From the NCBI GenBank assembly GCA_017448355.1, contig JAFSLQ010000045.1, forward strand, positions 1 to 44,002: 44,002 nt of DNA, written 5' to 3'. Positions 8,717 through 15,633 of the stretch are shown piece by piece; position 1 is the first letter of the stretch, and each line of letters opens with the position of its first letter. The notes beneath the pieces were generated by a model that was given only the letters and a program-made list of their open reading frames with translations, ran no database searches and was not told the DNA's origin. The translations under genes and the position numbers were made by a program. The stretch is from Clostridia bacterium. GTDB taxonomy: Bacteria > Bacillota > Clostridia > Christensenellales > Borkfalkiaceae.

Positions 8717-8740
8717 ACGCAAGGGTTTTTACCCTTGTGT
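8717..8740 (-). terminator. Terminator of metG-tatD
   Basis: Minus strand ACACAAGGG / CCCTTGCGT stem (9 pairs, one G-T) with a TAAAAA loop and a TTTCTTT tail, ten bases after the tatD stop. Confidence 0.75.
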
Positions 8741-8749
8741 TTTTGATTT

Positions 8750-9526
8750 TTATACATTTATTTTTTTAAATAGTTTAAGCGTGTTATTATACACAGCGGT
8801 TTCGATTTCCTGCGGACTTTCGCCGCGGAGTTCAGAAAGTTTTTTGACTACAAGCGGAATATTTTTCGGCGAGTTTACCGTGCCCCTTTTAGGTTCGGGC
8901 GCTAAATACGGACTGTCGGTCTCAGTTAAAATCCTGTCTATCGGCACAAGTTTTGCTACTTCCTGAGTTTTTCTGGCGTTCTTAAAGGTAAGTGTGCCGC
9001 CGAAAGAGATATATAGCCCAAGTTTTATAAGTTCTTTTGCCGTTTCCGCACTTCCGGAATAGCAGTGCATAACGCCGCCGAATTTAAGTTTATCGGCGTT
9101 CGCTTTTAAAATTTCCACAGCGTCGCCCATAGCGTCTCTTATATGAATATTGATAGGTAAATTAAGATTATAAGCAAGGTCTATCTGCTTGACGAAAAAC
9201 TCTTTCTGTTTTTCTTTGAAAGTTGTATCCCAGTAATAATCAAGCCCTATTTCGCCCACCGCGACGCACTTAGGATGCTTTGCAAGTTCTTTTATTCTAT
9301 CAAGGTCAGAGTTCGCTGCGTCTTTAACGTCCATCGGGTGAATACCCGCCGCAAAATACACGCCGTCATAATTTTCCGCTTGGGTTTTCACTATTTCGGA
9401 CGTGTTTGCGTCGCAACCGATATCTATTACTATCCCTACGCCCGCCGCCTTAAATTCCGCGACGACGTTATCTAAATCGCCTTTAAGTTTTTCGTCGTCA
9501 AGATGGCAATGACTGTCAACGAACAT
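8750..9526 (-). CDS. tatD: TatD family metal-dependent hydrolase / DNase
   Basis: TIM-barrel metallohydrolase; TatD proteins have 3'-5' exonuclease and DNA-repair roles. Metal ligands are visible as H6 and H8 (DSHCHLD), E92 (GEIGLDYYWD), the His of INIHIRD near 132, the His of MHCYSGS near 155, and the Asp of TETDSPYLAPE near 205. Length 258 is standard. Its ATG overlaps the metG stop as TAATG, giving translational coupling; metG-tatD pairing is common in Firmicutes. Confidence 0.93.
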   Translation of the reverse strand: MFVDSHCHLDDEKLKGDLDNVVAEFKAAGVGIVIDIGCDANTSEIVKTQAENYDGVYFAAGIHPMDVKDAANSDLDRIKELAKHPKCVAVGEIGLDYYWDTTFKEKQKEFFVKQIDLAYNLNLPINIHIRDAMGDAVEILKANADKLKFGGVMHCYSGSAETAKELIKLGLYISFGGTLTFKNARKTQEVAKLVPIDRILTETDSPYLAPEPKRGTVNSPKNIPLVVKKLSELRGESPQEIETAVYNNTLKLFKKINV

Positions 9527-11463
9527 TAAAAAATCTCGCTCCCGTCTTCAATGTCCTGTTCGGGGGTAAGATAGGCGATTTTACCCTGTTCGTTTTCGGC
9601 GCAGACTATCATACCCTGACTTTCTATGCCGCATAACTTCGCCGGTTTAAGGTTAGCAACCAGCACGAGTTTTTTGCCTATTAAATCTTCGGGCGCGTAG
9701 TGTTGCGCTATGCCGCTGACAACAGTTCTCGTCTCGTTTCCGAGTTTTACGGTGAGTTTAAGAAGTTTTTTACTCTTTTCAACCTTTTCGCAAGCAACGA
9801 CTTTCGCCACTTTTAACTGAACTTTTTCAAAATCTTCTATATCAATCATGGGTTTATCCTTTTTCTCTTCGGTTTTAGGCGTTTCTTTTGCTACTCTTTC
9901 CGCGTGCATTTTATCGACCTTTTCCATAACGACTTTTTGGTCAAGACGGGCAAACAGAATTTCAGGCGTTTCTTTAACCTGAGTTTCGGTAAAACCGCCG
10001 AATTTATCCAAATCACTGAAATCCCTTAGCGGCAGTCCGAAATTTGCCGCGCCTTTTTCGGCGGTTTCGGGCATAAACGGATAAAGAAGCGACAGCCCTA
10101 TAATTATGCTTTCGGTAAGGTTATAAAGTACCGTAGCAAGGCGCGAAGAATTCTTTTCGTCCTTTGCAAGCACCCACGGCGCGGTCTCGTCTATATACTT
10201 ATTAGCGCGGCGGAACACCGTGAAAATTTCTTCTAACGCGTCCGAAACGCTGTAATCTTTCATACAGTCGCACACCTTTTTGTATGCGGAACTAACGACC
10301 GATTTTAAGTCGTTATCAATATCTTCCGCCGCCCCTTTATCTTCCACTTTGCCGCCGAAATATTTATTACTCATCGCAACCGTGCGGTTTACAAGGTTAC
10401 CTAAAACGTTAGCAAGGTCAGCGTTGACTTTTTCAATAATACTTTCCCAGGAAATAAGCCCGTCGCTCGACTGCGGCATAGCGGTTAAAACGTAATACCT
10501 TACCGCATCGCGCCCGAAAAACTCCACCAAATCGTCAGCGTAAATAACGTTGCCCTTGGACTTACTCATTTTGCCGCCGTCCTGCAAAAGCCAGCCGTGC
10601 CCGTAAACTTGTTTAGGAAGCGGGAGCCCCAGCGCCATTAAAAAGATAGGCCAGTAAATAACGTGAAATCTTATTATATCCTTACCGATAACGTGTAAAT
10701 CCGCAGGCCACAGTTTATCGAACTGTTCCGTACTGTTACCGTCGGCATCGTAGCCGATACCCGTAATATAATTAGTAAGCGCGTCAAGCCACACGTAGAC
10801 GACGTGCTTAGCGTCAAACCCTACGGGAATACCCCATTTAAATGAACTTCTCGAAACGCAAAGGTCTTGTAGCCCCGGTTTTAAAAAGTTATTCACCATC
10901 TCGTTTTTGCGCGCCACGGGAAGAATAAATTCAGGGTGTTCTTCGTAATATTTCAGCAGCCTGTCGGCATACTTACTCATCTTAAAAAAGTATGCTTCTT
11001 CCTGCGCCTTTTTAACGGGACGCCCGCAGTCGGGGCATTTGCCGTCAACAAGTTGACTTTCCGTCCAGAAAGACTCGCAAGGCGTACAATACCAGCCTTC
11101 GTACGAACCTTTATAAATATCGCCCTGCTTATAAAGTTTTTCAAAAATCTTAGCGACTTGCTTTTCGTGTTCAAGGTCAGTCGTACGGATAAATTTATCG
11201 TATGAAACGCCGACTAAATCCCAAAGTCTTTTTATCTCCGCCGCGACTTCATCCACGTATTCTTTGGGGGTTTTACCCGCGGCCTTTGCTTTTTCTTCTA
11301 TTTTTTGCCCGTGTTCGTCCGTACCCGTCTGAAAAAACACGTCGTAGCCCTGTTTTCTTTTAAATCTCGCGATGCTGTCGGCGAGAATCGCTTCGTAAGT
11401 GTTACCGATGTGCGGTTTTGCCGAAGTATAGGCAATAGCCGTAGTCAAATAAAATTTGTCCAT
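9526..11463 (-). CDS. metG: Methionyl-tRNA synthetase
   Basis: Charges tRNA-Met with methionine. The class I signatures are PHIGN (17-21) and KMSKS (296-300). A single CP-domain knuckle carries four cysteines (C124, C127, C141, C144) that can bind zinc. The anticodon-binding helical domain follows, with the family WVLAKDE segment. About 105 C-terminal residues form an EMAP/Trbp111-type tRNA-binding domain, which dimerises the enzyme. Total 645 residues. It is transcribed divergently from spmA, its own sigma-A promoter sharing DNA with the spmA promoter. Confidence 0.97.
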   Translation of the reverse strand: MDKFYLTTAIAYTSAKPHIGNTYEAILADSIARFKRKQGYDVFFQTGTDEHGQKIEEKAKAAGKTPKEYVDEVAAEIKRLWDLVGVSYDKFIRTTDLEHEKQVAKIFEKLYKQGDIYKGSYEGWYCTPCESFWTESQLVDGKCPDCGRPVKKAQEEAYFFKMSKYADRLLKYYEEHPEFILPVARKNEMVNNFLKPGLQDLCVSRSSFKWGIPVGFDAKHVVYVWLDALTNYITGIGYDADGNSTEQFDKLWPADLHVIGKDIIRFHVIYWPIFLMALGLPLPKQVYGHGWLLQDGGKMSKSKGNVIYADDLVEFFGRDAVRYYVLTAMPQSSDGLISWESIIEKVNADLANVLGNLVNRTVAMSNKYFGGKVEDKGAAEDIDNDLKSVVSSAYKKVCDCMKDYSVSDALEEIFTVFRRANKYIDETAPWVLAKDEKNSSRLATVLYNLTESIIIGLSLLYPFMPETAEKGAANFGLPLRDFSDLDKFGGFTETQVKETPEILFARLDQKVVMEKVDKMHAERVAKETPKTEEKKDKPMIDIEDFEKVQLKVAKVVACEKVEKSKKLLKLTVKLGNETRTVVSGIAQHYAPEDLIGKKLVLVANLKPAKLCGIESQGMIVCAENEQGKIAYLTPEQDIEDGSEIF

Positions 11464-11497
11464 AAATCAAATGTTCCCGTTAATCGTTTATTATCAT

Positions 11498-11526
11498 ATT
11501 TTATCACATTTTATTTTCATATTCAA
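11498..11526 (-). promoter_or_regulatory. Sigma-A promoter of metG
   Basis: Minus strand TTGAAT (11521-11526), 17-base spacer, TAAAAT (11498-11503). The -35 box overlaps the -35 box proposed for the divergent spmA promoter. Confidence 0.7.
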
Positions 11527-11545
11527 GGATAATTTATCATAAAAT
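11517..11545 (+). promoter_or_regulatory. Sigma-E-like sporulation promoter of spmAB
   Basis: TCATATT (11517-11523), 14-base spacer, CATAAAAT (11538-11545). This fits the Bacillus mother-cell sigma-E pattern (KMATATT, 14-15 bases, CATACAMT) with one mismatch in the -10. The expected transcription start falls at about 11552, the first base of the spmA ATG. Assignment rests on recalled consensus, not on experiment. Confidence 0.55.
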
Positions 11546-11551
11546 CGTACT

Positions 11552-12106
11552 ATGAATATAATTTTCGGTATTATTCTCATTATCACTATGACGATGATGC
11601 TTTTTGTAAGCCCCGAAGGCGTACTTTCCGCATTTATCGCGGGGGGCGAAAAGGCACTCGCCCTTGCCGTGCAGATGACGGTAGTTTACGCCGTGTGGCT
11701 GGGTGTTCTCAACGTGTTTGAAAAGACGGGGCTATCGGTTAAATGCGCGAAAATGTTAAAGCCCGCGAATAAATTCTTATTCGGCACTCTTCCCGAAAAA
11801 GCAAACGACTACGTGTCGCTTAACATTTCGGCAAACATTTTGGGTATGAGCGGCGCGACCACGCCTATGGGCATTAAAGCCGTAAGGGAAATGGAAAAAT
11901 ATAAGGGTACGGAATACGCTATCGCGATGTTTTTCGTGATAAACGCAACGAGTGTACAACTTATTCCGTCGTCGGTTTTAGCGCTACGCATAAAGTTCGG
12001 TGCAGCAGCCGCTTCCGACATAATTTTGCCGACGATACTTGCTACACTTTTATCGAGTATAATCGGCGTAATTCTCGTTAAACTGTTTATTAAAAAGAAA
12101 GTCTGA
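11552..12106 (+). CDS. spmA: Spore maturation protein A
   Basis: Membrane protein with nucleoside-recognition (Gate) domain topology, needed with SpmB for full spore-core dehydration and heat resistance in Bacillus. The 184 residues start with a hydrophobic segment (about 2-19). The family motif around GMSGATTPMGIKAVREM sits near 96-112, then NATSVQLIPSS. The ATG at 11552 aligns with family N-termini, yet there is no Shine-Dalgarno sequence: the nearest AAGGA is more than 20 bases away inside the presumed promoter. The stop overlaps the spmB ATG as TGATG. Confidence 0.93.
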   Translation: MNIIFGIILIITMTMMLFVSPEGVLSAFIAGGEKALALAVQMTVVYAVWLGVLNVFEKTGLSVKCAKMLKPANKFLFGTLPEKANDYVSLNISANILGMSGATTPMGIKAVREMEKYKGTEYAIAMFFVINATSVQLIPSSVLALRIKFGAAAASDIILPTILATLLSSIIGVILVKLFIKKKV

Positions 12107-12609
12107 TGCAGTACCTTATACCCCTGTTTTTTATACTGATATTCGTCTTTGCGTTTATAAAAAAGGTCAAGCCGTACGACACCTTCGTAGGCGGCGTAAA
12201 ATCCGCAGTCCCCTTTGCGGTTAGTATCTTCCCTTACCTAGTAAGCATTTTCGTATTGACGGAATTATTCGAGCAAAGCGGGCTTTCAAGTTTAATTTCG
12301 GACTTTTTGTCGCCCGTTTTCGGATTTTTGGGAATACCCGACGAACTGACTAAACTCGTTTTGATAAAGCCCTTTTCTGGCAGCGGTTCTCTCGCAACGC
12401 TTTCCGACATTTTTACAAAGTACGGTGCGGAAAGTTATCTCGCGCGGTGCGCCTGCGTGATATACGGTTCAAGCGAAACGGTTTTTTACGTAGCAAGCGT
12501 GTACTTTGCGGGTGCAAAAACGAAAAATTTATTTAAGCCGATAGTCATTTCGCTTATTGCGTCCTTCTGTTCCTGTGTGTTTGCGTGTTTTATCTGTAAA
12601 ATAATGTAA
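12106..12609 (+). CDS. spmB: Spore maturation protein B
   Basis: Partner of SpmA; a 167-residue multi-span membrane protein with the Gate domain. Hydrophobic spans are near 3-18, 36-54, 70-90 and 145-165. The family segments KPFSGSGSLATLSDIF (near 90-105) and YGSSETVFYV (near 123-132) are clear. Translation is likely coupled to spmA through the TGATG overlap. Its presence argues that the organism can sporulate or descends recently from a spore former. Confidence 0.93.
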   Translation: MQYLIPLFFILIFVFAFIKKVKPYDTFVGGVKSAVPFAVSIFPYLVSIFVLTELFEQSGLSSLISDFLSPVFGFLGIPDELTKLVLIKPFSGSGSLATLSDIFTKYGAESYLARCACVIYGSSETVFYVASVYFAGAKTKNLFKPIVISLIASFCSCVFACFICKIM

Positions 12610-12617
12610 AAATTTTT

Positions 12618-12644
12618 CCGCCCGCGCTATATTAGCGCGGGCGG
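12618..12644. terminator. Terminator between convergent spmB and thrS
   Basis: Twelve-pair stem CCGCCCGCGCTA / TAGCGCGGGCGG with a 3-base loop. It is followed by CTGTTTCATTTTAT on the plus strand and by AAAAATTTTT on the minus strand; likely serves both genes. Confidence 0.85.
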
Positions 12645-12664
12645 CTGTTTCATTTTATCAATCG

Positions 12665-14596
12665 TTAAAATATCTTTTTCGTTCTGTCTTCTTCCACGAC
12701 TTTCGCCGTAAAATCTTTAAGGCTGAACGAACCTATGTCGCCGTCCTTTCTATGGCGCACGGAAAGGGTTTTTTCTTCCTTTTCCTTGTCGCCGACGATT
12801 ATCATATACGGTATCTTTTCCATCTGCGCTTCGCGGATTTTATAACCTATCTTTTCGCTTCTTATATCGGTGTTAGCGCGAATACCCGCCTGTCTTAAAC
12901 TTGCCGCTATTTCTTCGGCGTAGTCTATCGTTCTGTCGGTCAAACTCATTATCCTGACTTGTTCGGGGCACATCCACAGCGGGAACGCACCAGCATATTT
13001 TTCGATAAGTAACGCAAGCGTTCTTTCGTAACACCCGATTGACGAACGGTGTATTACGAACGGATACTGTTTATCGCCGTTTTCGTCAACATAGGTCATA
13101 TCGAAAGAGTGTGCCGCCGCAAAGTCAAGTTGTATGGTTATAAGCGTGTCTTCTTTACCGTAAACGTTCTTTATCTGAACGTCGAGTTTAGGTCCGTAGA
13201 ACGCCGCTTCATCGTCCGCTTCAACGTAGTTTAAGCCTATATCGTCCAAAATTTTCTTCATAAGCGCTTCGGTCTCGTTCCACGCTTTATCGTTGTCGAT
13301 ATACTTTGCTTTATTCTTGCCGCGCTTGCTGAAACGGAAACTTACGTCGTTTCTCATCCCCAAACACTCCAAGAAATAATAGGATAAATCCAAACAACGC
13401 TTAAACTCGCCTTCGACCTGCTCCGGCGTACAGACGATATGACCGTCCGAAAGAGTGAACTGTCTTACCCTTATTAAGCCGTGCATTTCGCCGCTTGCTT
13501 CGTTTCTGAACTCCGTCGCAGTTTCGCTGTATCTGCAAGGAAGTTCTCTATAACTTTTAAGCCCGTTCTTATAAATCTGGTACTGGAAGGGGCAAGTCAT
13601 AGGTCTAAGCGCCATCGCTTCGGGCGAATTTTCGTCGCCGATTATGAACATTTTATCGCGGTAGTGGTCCCAATGCCCTGAAATTCTGTAAAGGTCGTTC
13701 TTTGCCATATTCGGGGTTTTGGTTATCATAAACCCGCGTTTTTCTTCTTCGTCTTCGACAAAGCGCGAAAGTATCTGCAAAATCTTCGCGCCTTTCGGCA
13801 TTAATATCGGTAGCCCTTGACCGATAACTTCTTCGGTCATAAAAATCCCCAAATCTCTTCCGAGTTTATTGTGGTCGCGCTTTTTTGCTTCTTCTAACGC
13901 AGTAAGATATTCTTCAAGTTCCGATTTTTTCTCGAACGCCGTGCCGTAAATTCTGGTCAGCATCTTGTTCTTTTCGTTGCCGCGCCAGTACGCACCCGTT
14001 ATCGACGTCAACTTAAACGCCTTGATTTTTCCCGTCGAAGGAAGGTGCGGTCCGCGGCACAAGTCCATAAAATCGCCCTGTTTATAAAAGGATATTACGC
14101 TATCTTTCGGCAAATCGTTTATTAGTTCCGTTTTATACGGCTCGGAAAAATCGCGGAAGATTTTAAGCGCGTCCTGACGACTGTAAACAAGCCTTTCAAT
14201 CGGTAAATCGCTCTTAATGATTTCTTTCATTTCGTTTTCGATTTTCGGAAGGTCGTCGCGGGTTATCGGGGTTTTGAACTCTATATCGTAATAGAACCCG
14301 TTATCCACCGTCGGACCTATCGCGAGTTTGCTTGTCGGGAATATGTTTTTCACCGCCTGCGCGAGAACGTGCGCCGTCGTGTGGCGGTAGACGTTTAAGC
14401 CTTCTTTATCCTTTAAAGTCAAAATCTTAACTTCGCAGTCTTCCGTTAAAACGTGGGATAAATCCACGAGTTCGCCGTTAACTTTGCCGCAAACGGCGTT
14501 TCTTAAAAGTCCTTCGGATATAGACGCGGCAACGTCCGCAACCGTAGAATTTACCGCCGCTTCAATCACGCTTCCGTCGGGTAAAGATATTTTCAT
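12665..14596 (-). CDS. thrS: Threonyl-tRNA synthetase
   Basis: Charges tRNA-Thr and edits mischarged Ser-tRNA-Thr. Domains in order: TGS (about 1-60), the editing domain with RHTTAHVLAQ (H72, H76) and later HxxxC-type residues in FMDLCRGPHLPSTG, the class II catalytic core with MTCPFQYQIY (zinc cysteine) and the FRNEASGEMHGLIRVRQF motif 2 region, then the anticodon-binding domain from about 545. Length 643 is typical. AAGGAG precedes the ATG. Expression is controlled by a T-box in the long 5' leader. Confidence 0.97.
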   Translation of the reverse strand: MKISLPDGSVIEAAVNSTVADVAASISEGLLRNAVCGKVNGELVDLSHVLTEDCEVKILTLKDKEGLNVYRHTTAHVLAQAVKNIFPTSKLAIGPTVDNGFYYDIEFKTPITRDDLPKIENEMKEIIKSDLPIERLVYSRQDALKIFRDFSEPYKTELINDLPKDSVISFYKQGDFMDLCRGPHLPSTGKIKAFKLTSITGAYWRGNEKNKMLTRIYGTAFEKKSELEEYLTALEEAKKRDHNKLGRDLGIFMTEEVIGQGLPILMPKGAKILQILSRFVEDEEEKRGFMITKTPNMAKNDLYRISGHWDHYRDKMFIIGDENSPEAMALRPMTCPFQYQIYKNGLKSYRELPCRYSETATEFRNEASGEMHGLIRVRQFTLSDGHIVCTPEQVEGEFKRCLDLSYYFLECLGMRNDVSFRFSKRGKNKAKYIDNDKAWNETEALMKKILDDIGLNYVEADDEAAFYGPKLDVQIKNVYGKEDTLITIQLDFAAAHSFDMTYVDENGDKQYPFVIHRSSIGCYERTLALLIEKYAGAFPLWMCPEQVRIMSLTDRTIDYAEEIAASLRQAGIRANTDIRSEKIGYKIREAQMEKIPYMIIVGDKEKEEKTLSVRHRKDGDIGSFSLKDFTAKVVEEDRTKKIF

Positions 14597-14612
14597 AATC
14601 GTTTCTCCTTAT

Positions 14613-14644
14613 AAAAAAGTCCTTACGGCAAGTACCGTAAGGAC
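14613..14644 (-). terminator. T-box-regulated terminator
   Basis: Minus strand GTCCTTACGG-TACTTG-CCGTAAGGAC followed by TTTTTT, 17 bases before the thrS ATG. It competes with the antiterminator built around the T-box at 14655-14669. Confidence 0.93.
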
Positions 14645-14848
14645 GAAATATTTTCCGCGTTTCCACCTTAATTGCAACAATCACTTAAAGACTATTGCCA
14701 CTCTTTCCGAAATAAAGCGTTCGGCGCGCTTGCCCACAACTCTGCGGTGGTTTCGCCATTTTTACCGTTTACGGGCTTTCAACCGCCGCCCGCTCTCTGA
14801 AAAACAGATAAAACGCTACTTGTCCGCCCCTACGGGCTGTTTAATTGT
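14613..14848 (-). ncRNA. T-box riboswitch (threonine) of thrS
   Basis: cis-acting leader that senses uncharged tRNA-Thr. In transcript order: an AAGUAG element; AGAGAG followed by the GGCGGUUGAAAGCC stem I region; a specifier region GAAACCACCGCAGAG (14740-14754) giving Thr codon ACC; a stem III-like pair (GCAAUAG / GAUUGUUGC); the T-box AAGGUGGAAACGCGG (14655-14669) that forms the antiterminator; then the terminator. The UGGA in the T-box would pair with a tRNA acceptor end carrying discriminator U, as in Bacillus tRNA-Thr. Most of the 303-base gap between ytxC and thrS is this element. Confidence 0.93.
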
Positions 14849-14854
14849 GAATAT

Positions 14855-14883
14855 ATGATATACCTTTTTAAACCTTTTGTCAA
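14855..14883 (-). promoter_or_regulatory. Promoter of thrS T-box transcript
   Basis: Minus strand TTGACA (14878-14883), 17-base spacer, TATCAT (14855-14860). It begins just past the ytxC stop, so thrS has its own start even though ytxC lies upstream in the same direction. Confidence 0.85.
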
Positions 14884-14899
14884 CTTTTTTGATAAACTT

Positions 14900-15622
14900 T
14901 TAAAAAGACGCGTTTTTTTCCGCAAAATACACTCTGTCGCCGTAAAATTCTTTAAGATACTTTTCGTCCGTCGGCGGCAGCGTGCCGCGAATTTCCACTT
15001 CACCGCAGTTAGAAAGCAATACTTCGCGGACTATTTCGCCGTCTTCGCCGCCGAGTAGCGAACAACGCTTTAATCTGCGGTAATAGTTGTCGTACACCTT
15101 GCAGTCATCTATATATGTCCGCTTTTTCTTGTTTTCGAGTAAATACGAAACGAAGTCTTTAAGTTGAGAACCGATAAACAAAGCGGGCATATATTCCGCA
15201 ATATCCTGCCATTTCTTTTTTAAGGGTTTGAGCCGAAAGTTAAATATCCCGTCTATCGCCGCGTCCTTTAACGTTTTTACCCTGTCGAACGCGTACTTTT
15301 TATCTTCGGTCAAATCCGCCGCGATAAGACTTGCAAGCAGTATTTCGCGTTCGGTACTGGTAAGCCCCGCCACCTTTATCGCAGAAGTAAAATATCTGTA
15401 CTTATATCCGACAGCGATAACTTCCGCTATCCTATCAGCCACTTCGGCGTTTAAAATATCCGCATAATAGTCGGGGCAATCGAAACTGAGTTCGCACCTT
15501 ACGCCCTTTGTAGCAAGAATCACGCGGGTCTCGGTTTTTGCCGCAATTTCAGATACGGAATTTTTGATATATTCCATACCGTTTAAGTTTGTTAAATCAT
15601 CGGTTATGCAAATTATAGCCAT
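14900..15622 (-). CDS. ytxC: Putative sporulation protein, YtxC-like
   Basis: A 240-residue soluble protein without clear catalytic motifs. The central segment (about 125-165, FNFRLKPLKKKWQDIAEYMP) and the C-terminal pattern of charged strands ending in DRVYFAEK resemble the YtxC family, whose function is unknown but which is tied to sporulation. The strongest support is position: ytxC lies next to thrS in Bacillus, as here. It follows the P-type ATPase by 11 bases, so they may be co-transcribed. The start has a weak AAGAG-like site. The assignment is by context plus resemblance and could be wrong. Confidence 0.6.
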   Translation of the reverse strand: MAIICITDDLTNLNGMEYIKNSVSEIAAKTETRVILATKGVRCELSFDCPDYYADILNAEVADRIAEVIAVGYKYRYFTSAIKVAGLTSTEREILLASLIAADLTEDKKYAFDRVKTLKDAAIDGIFNFRLKPLKKKWQDIAEYMPALFIGSQLKDFVSYLLENKKKRTYIDDCKVYDNYYRRLKRCSLLGGEDGEIVREVLLSNCGEVEIRGTLPPTDEKYLKEFYGDRVYFAEKNASF

Positions 15623-15633
15623 ACTCTTATAGT

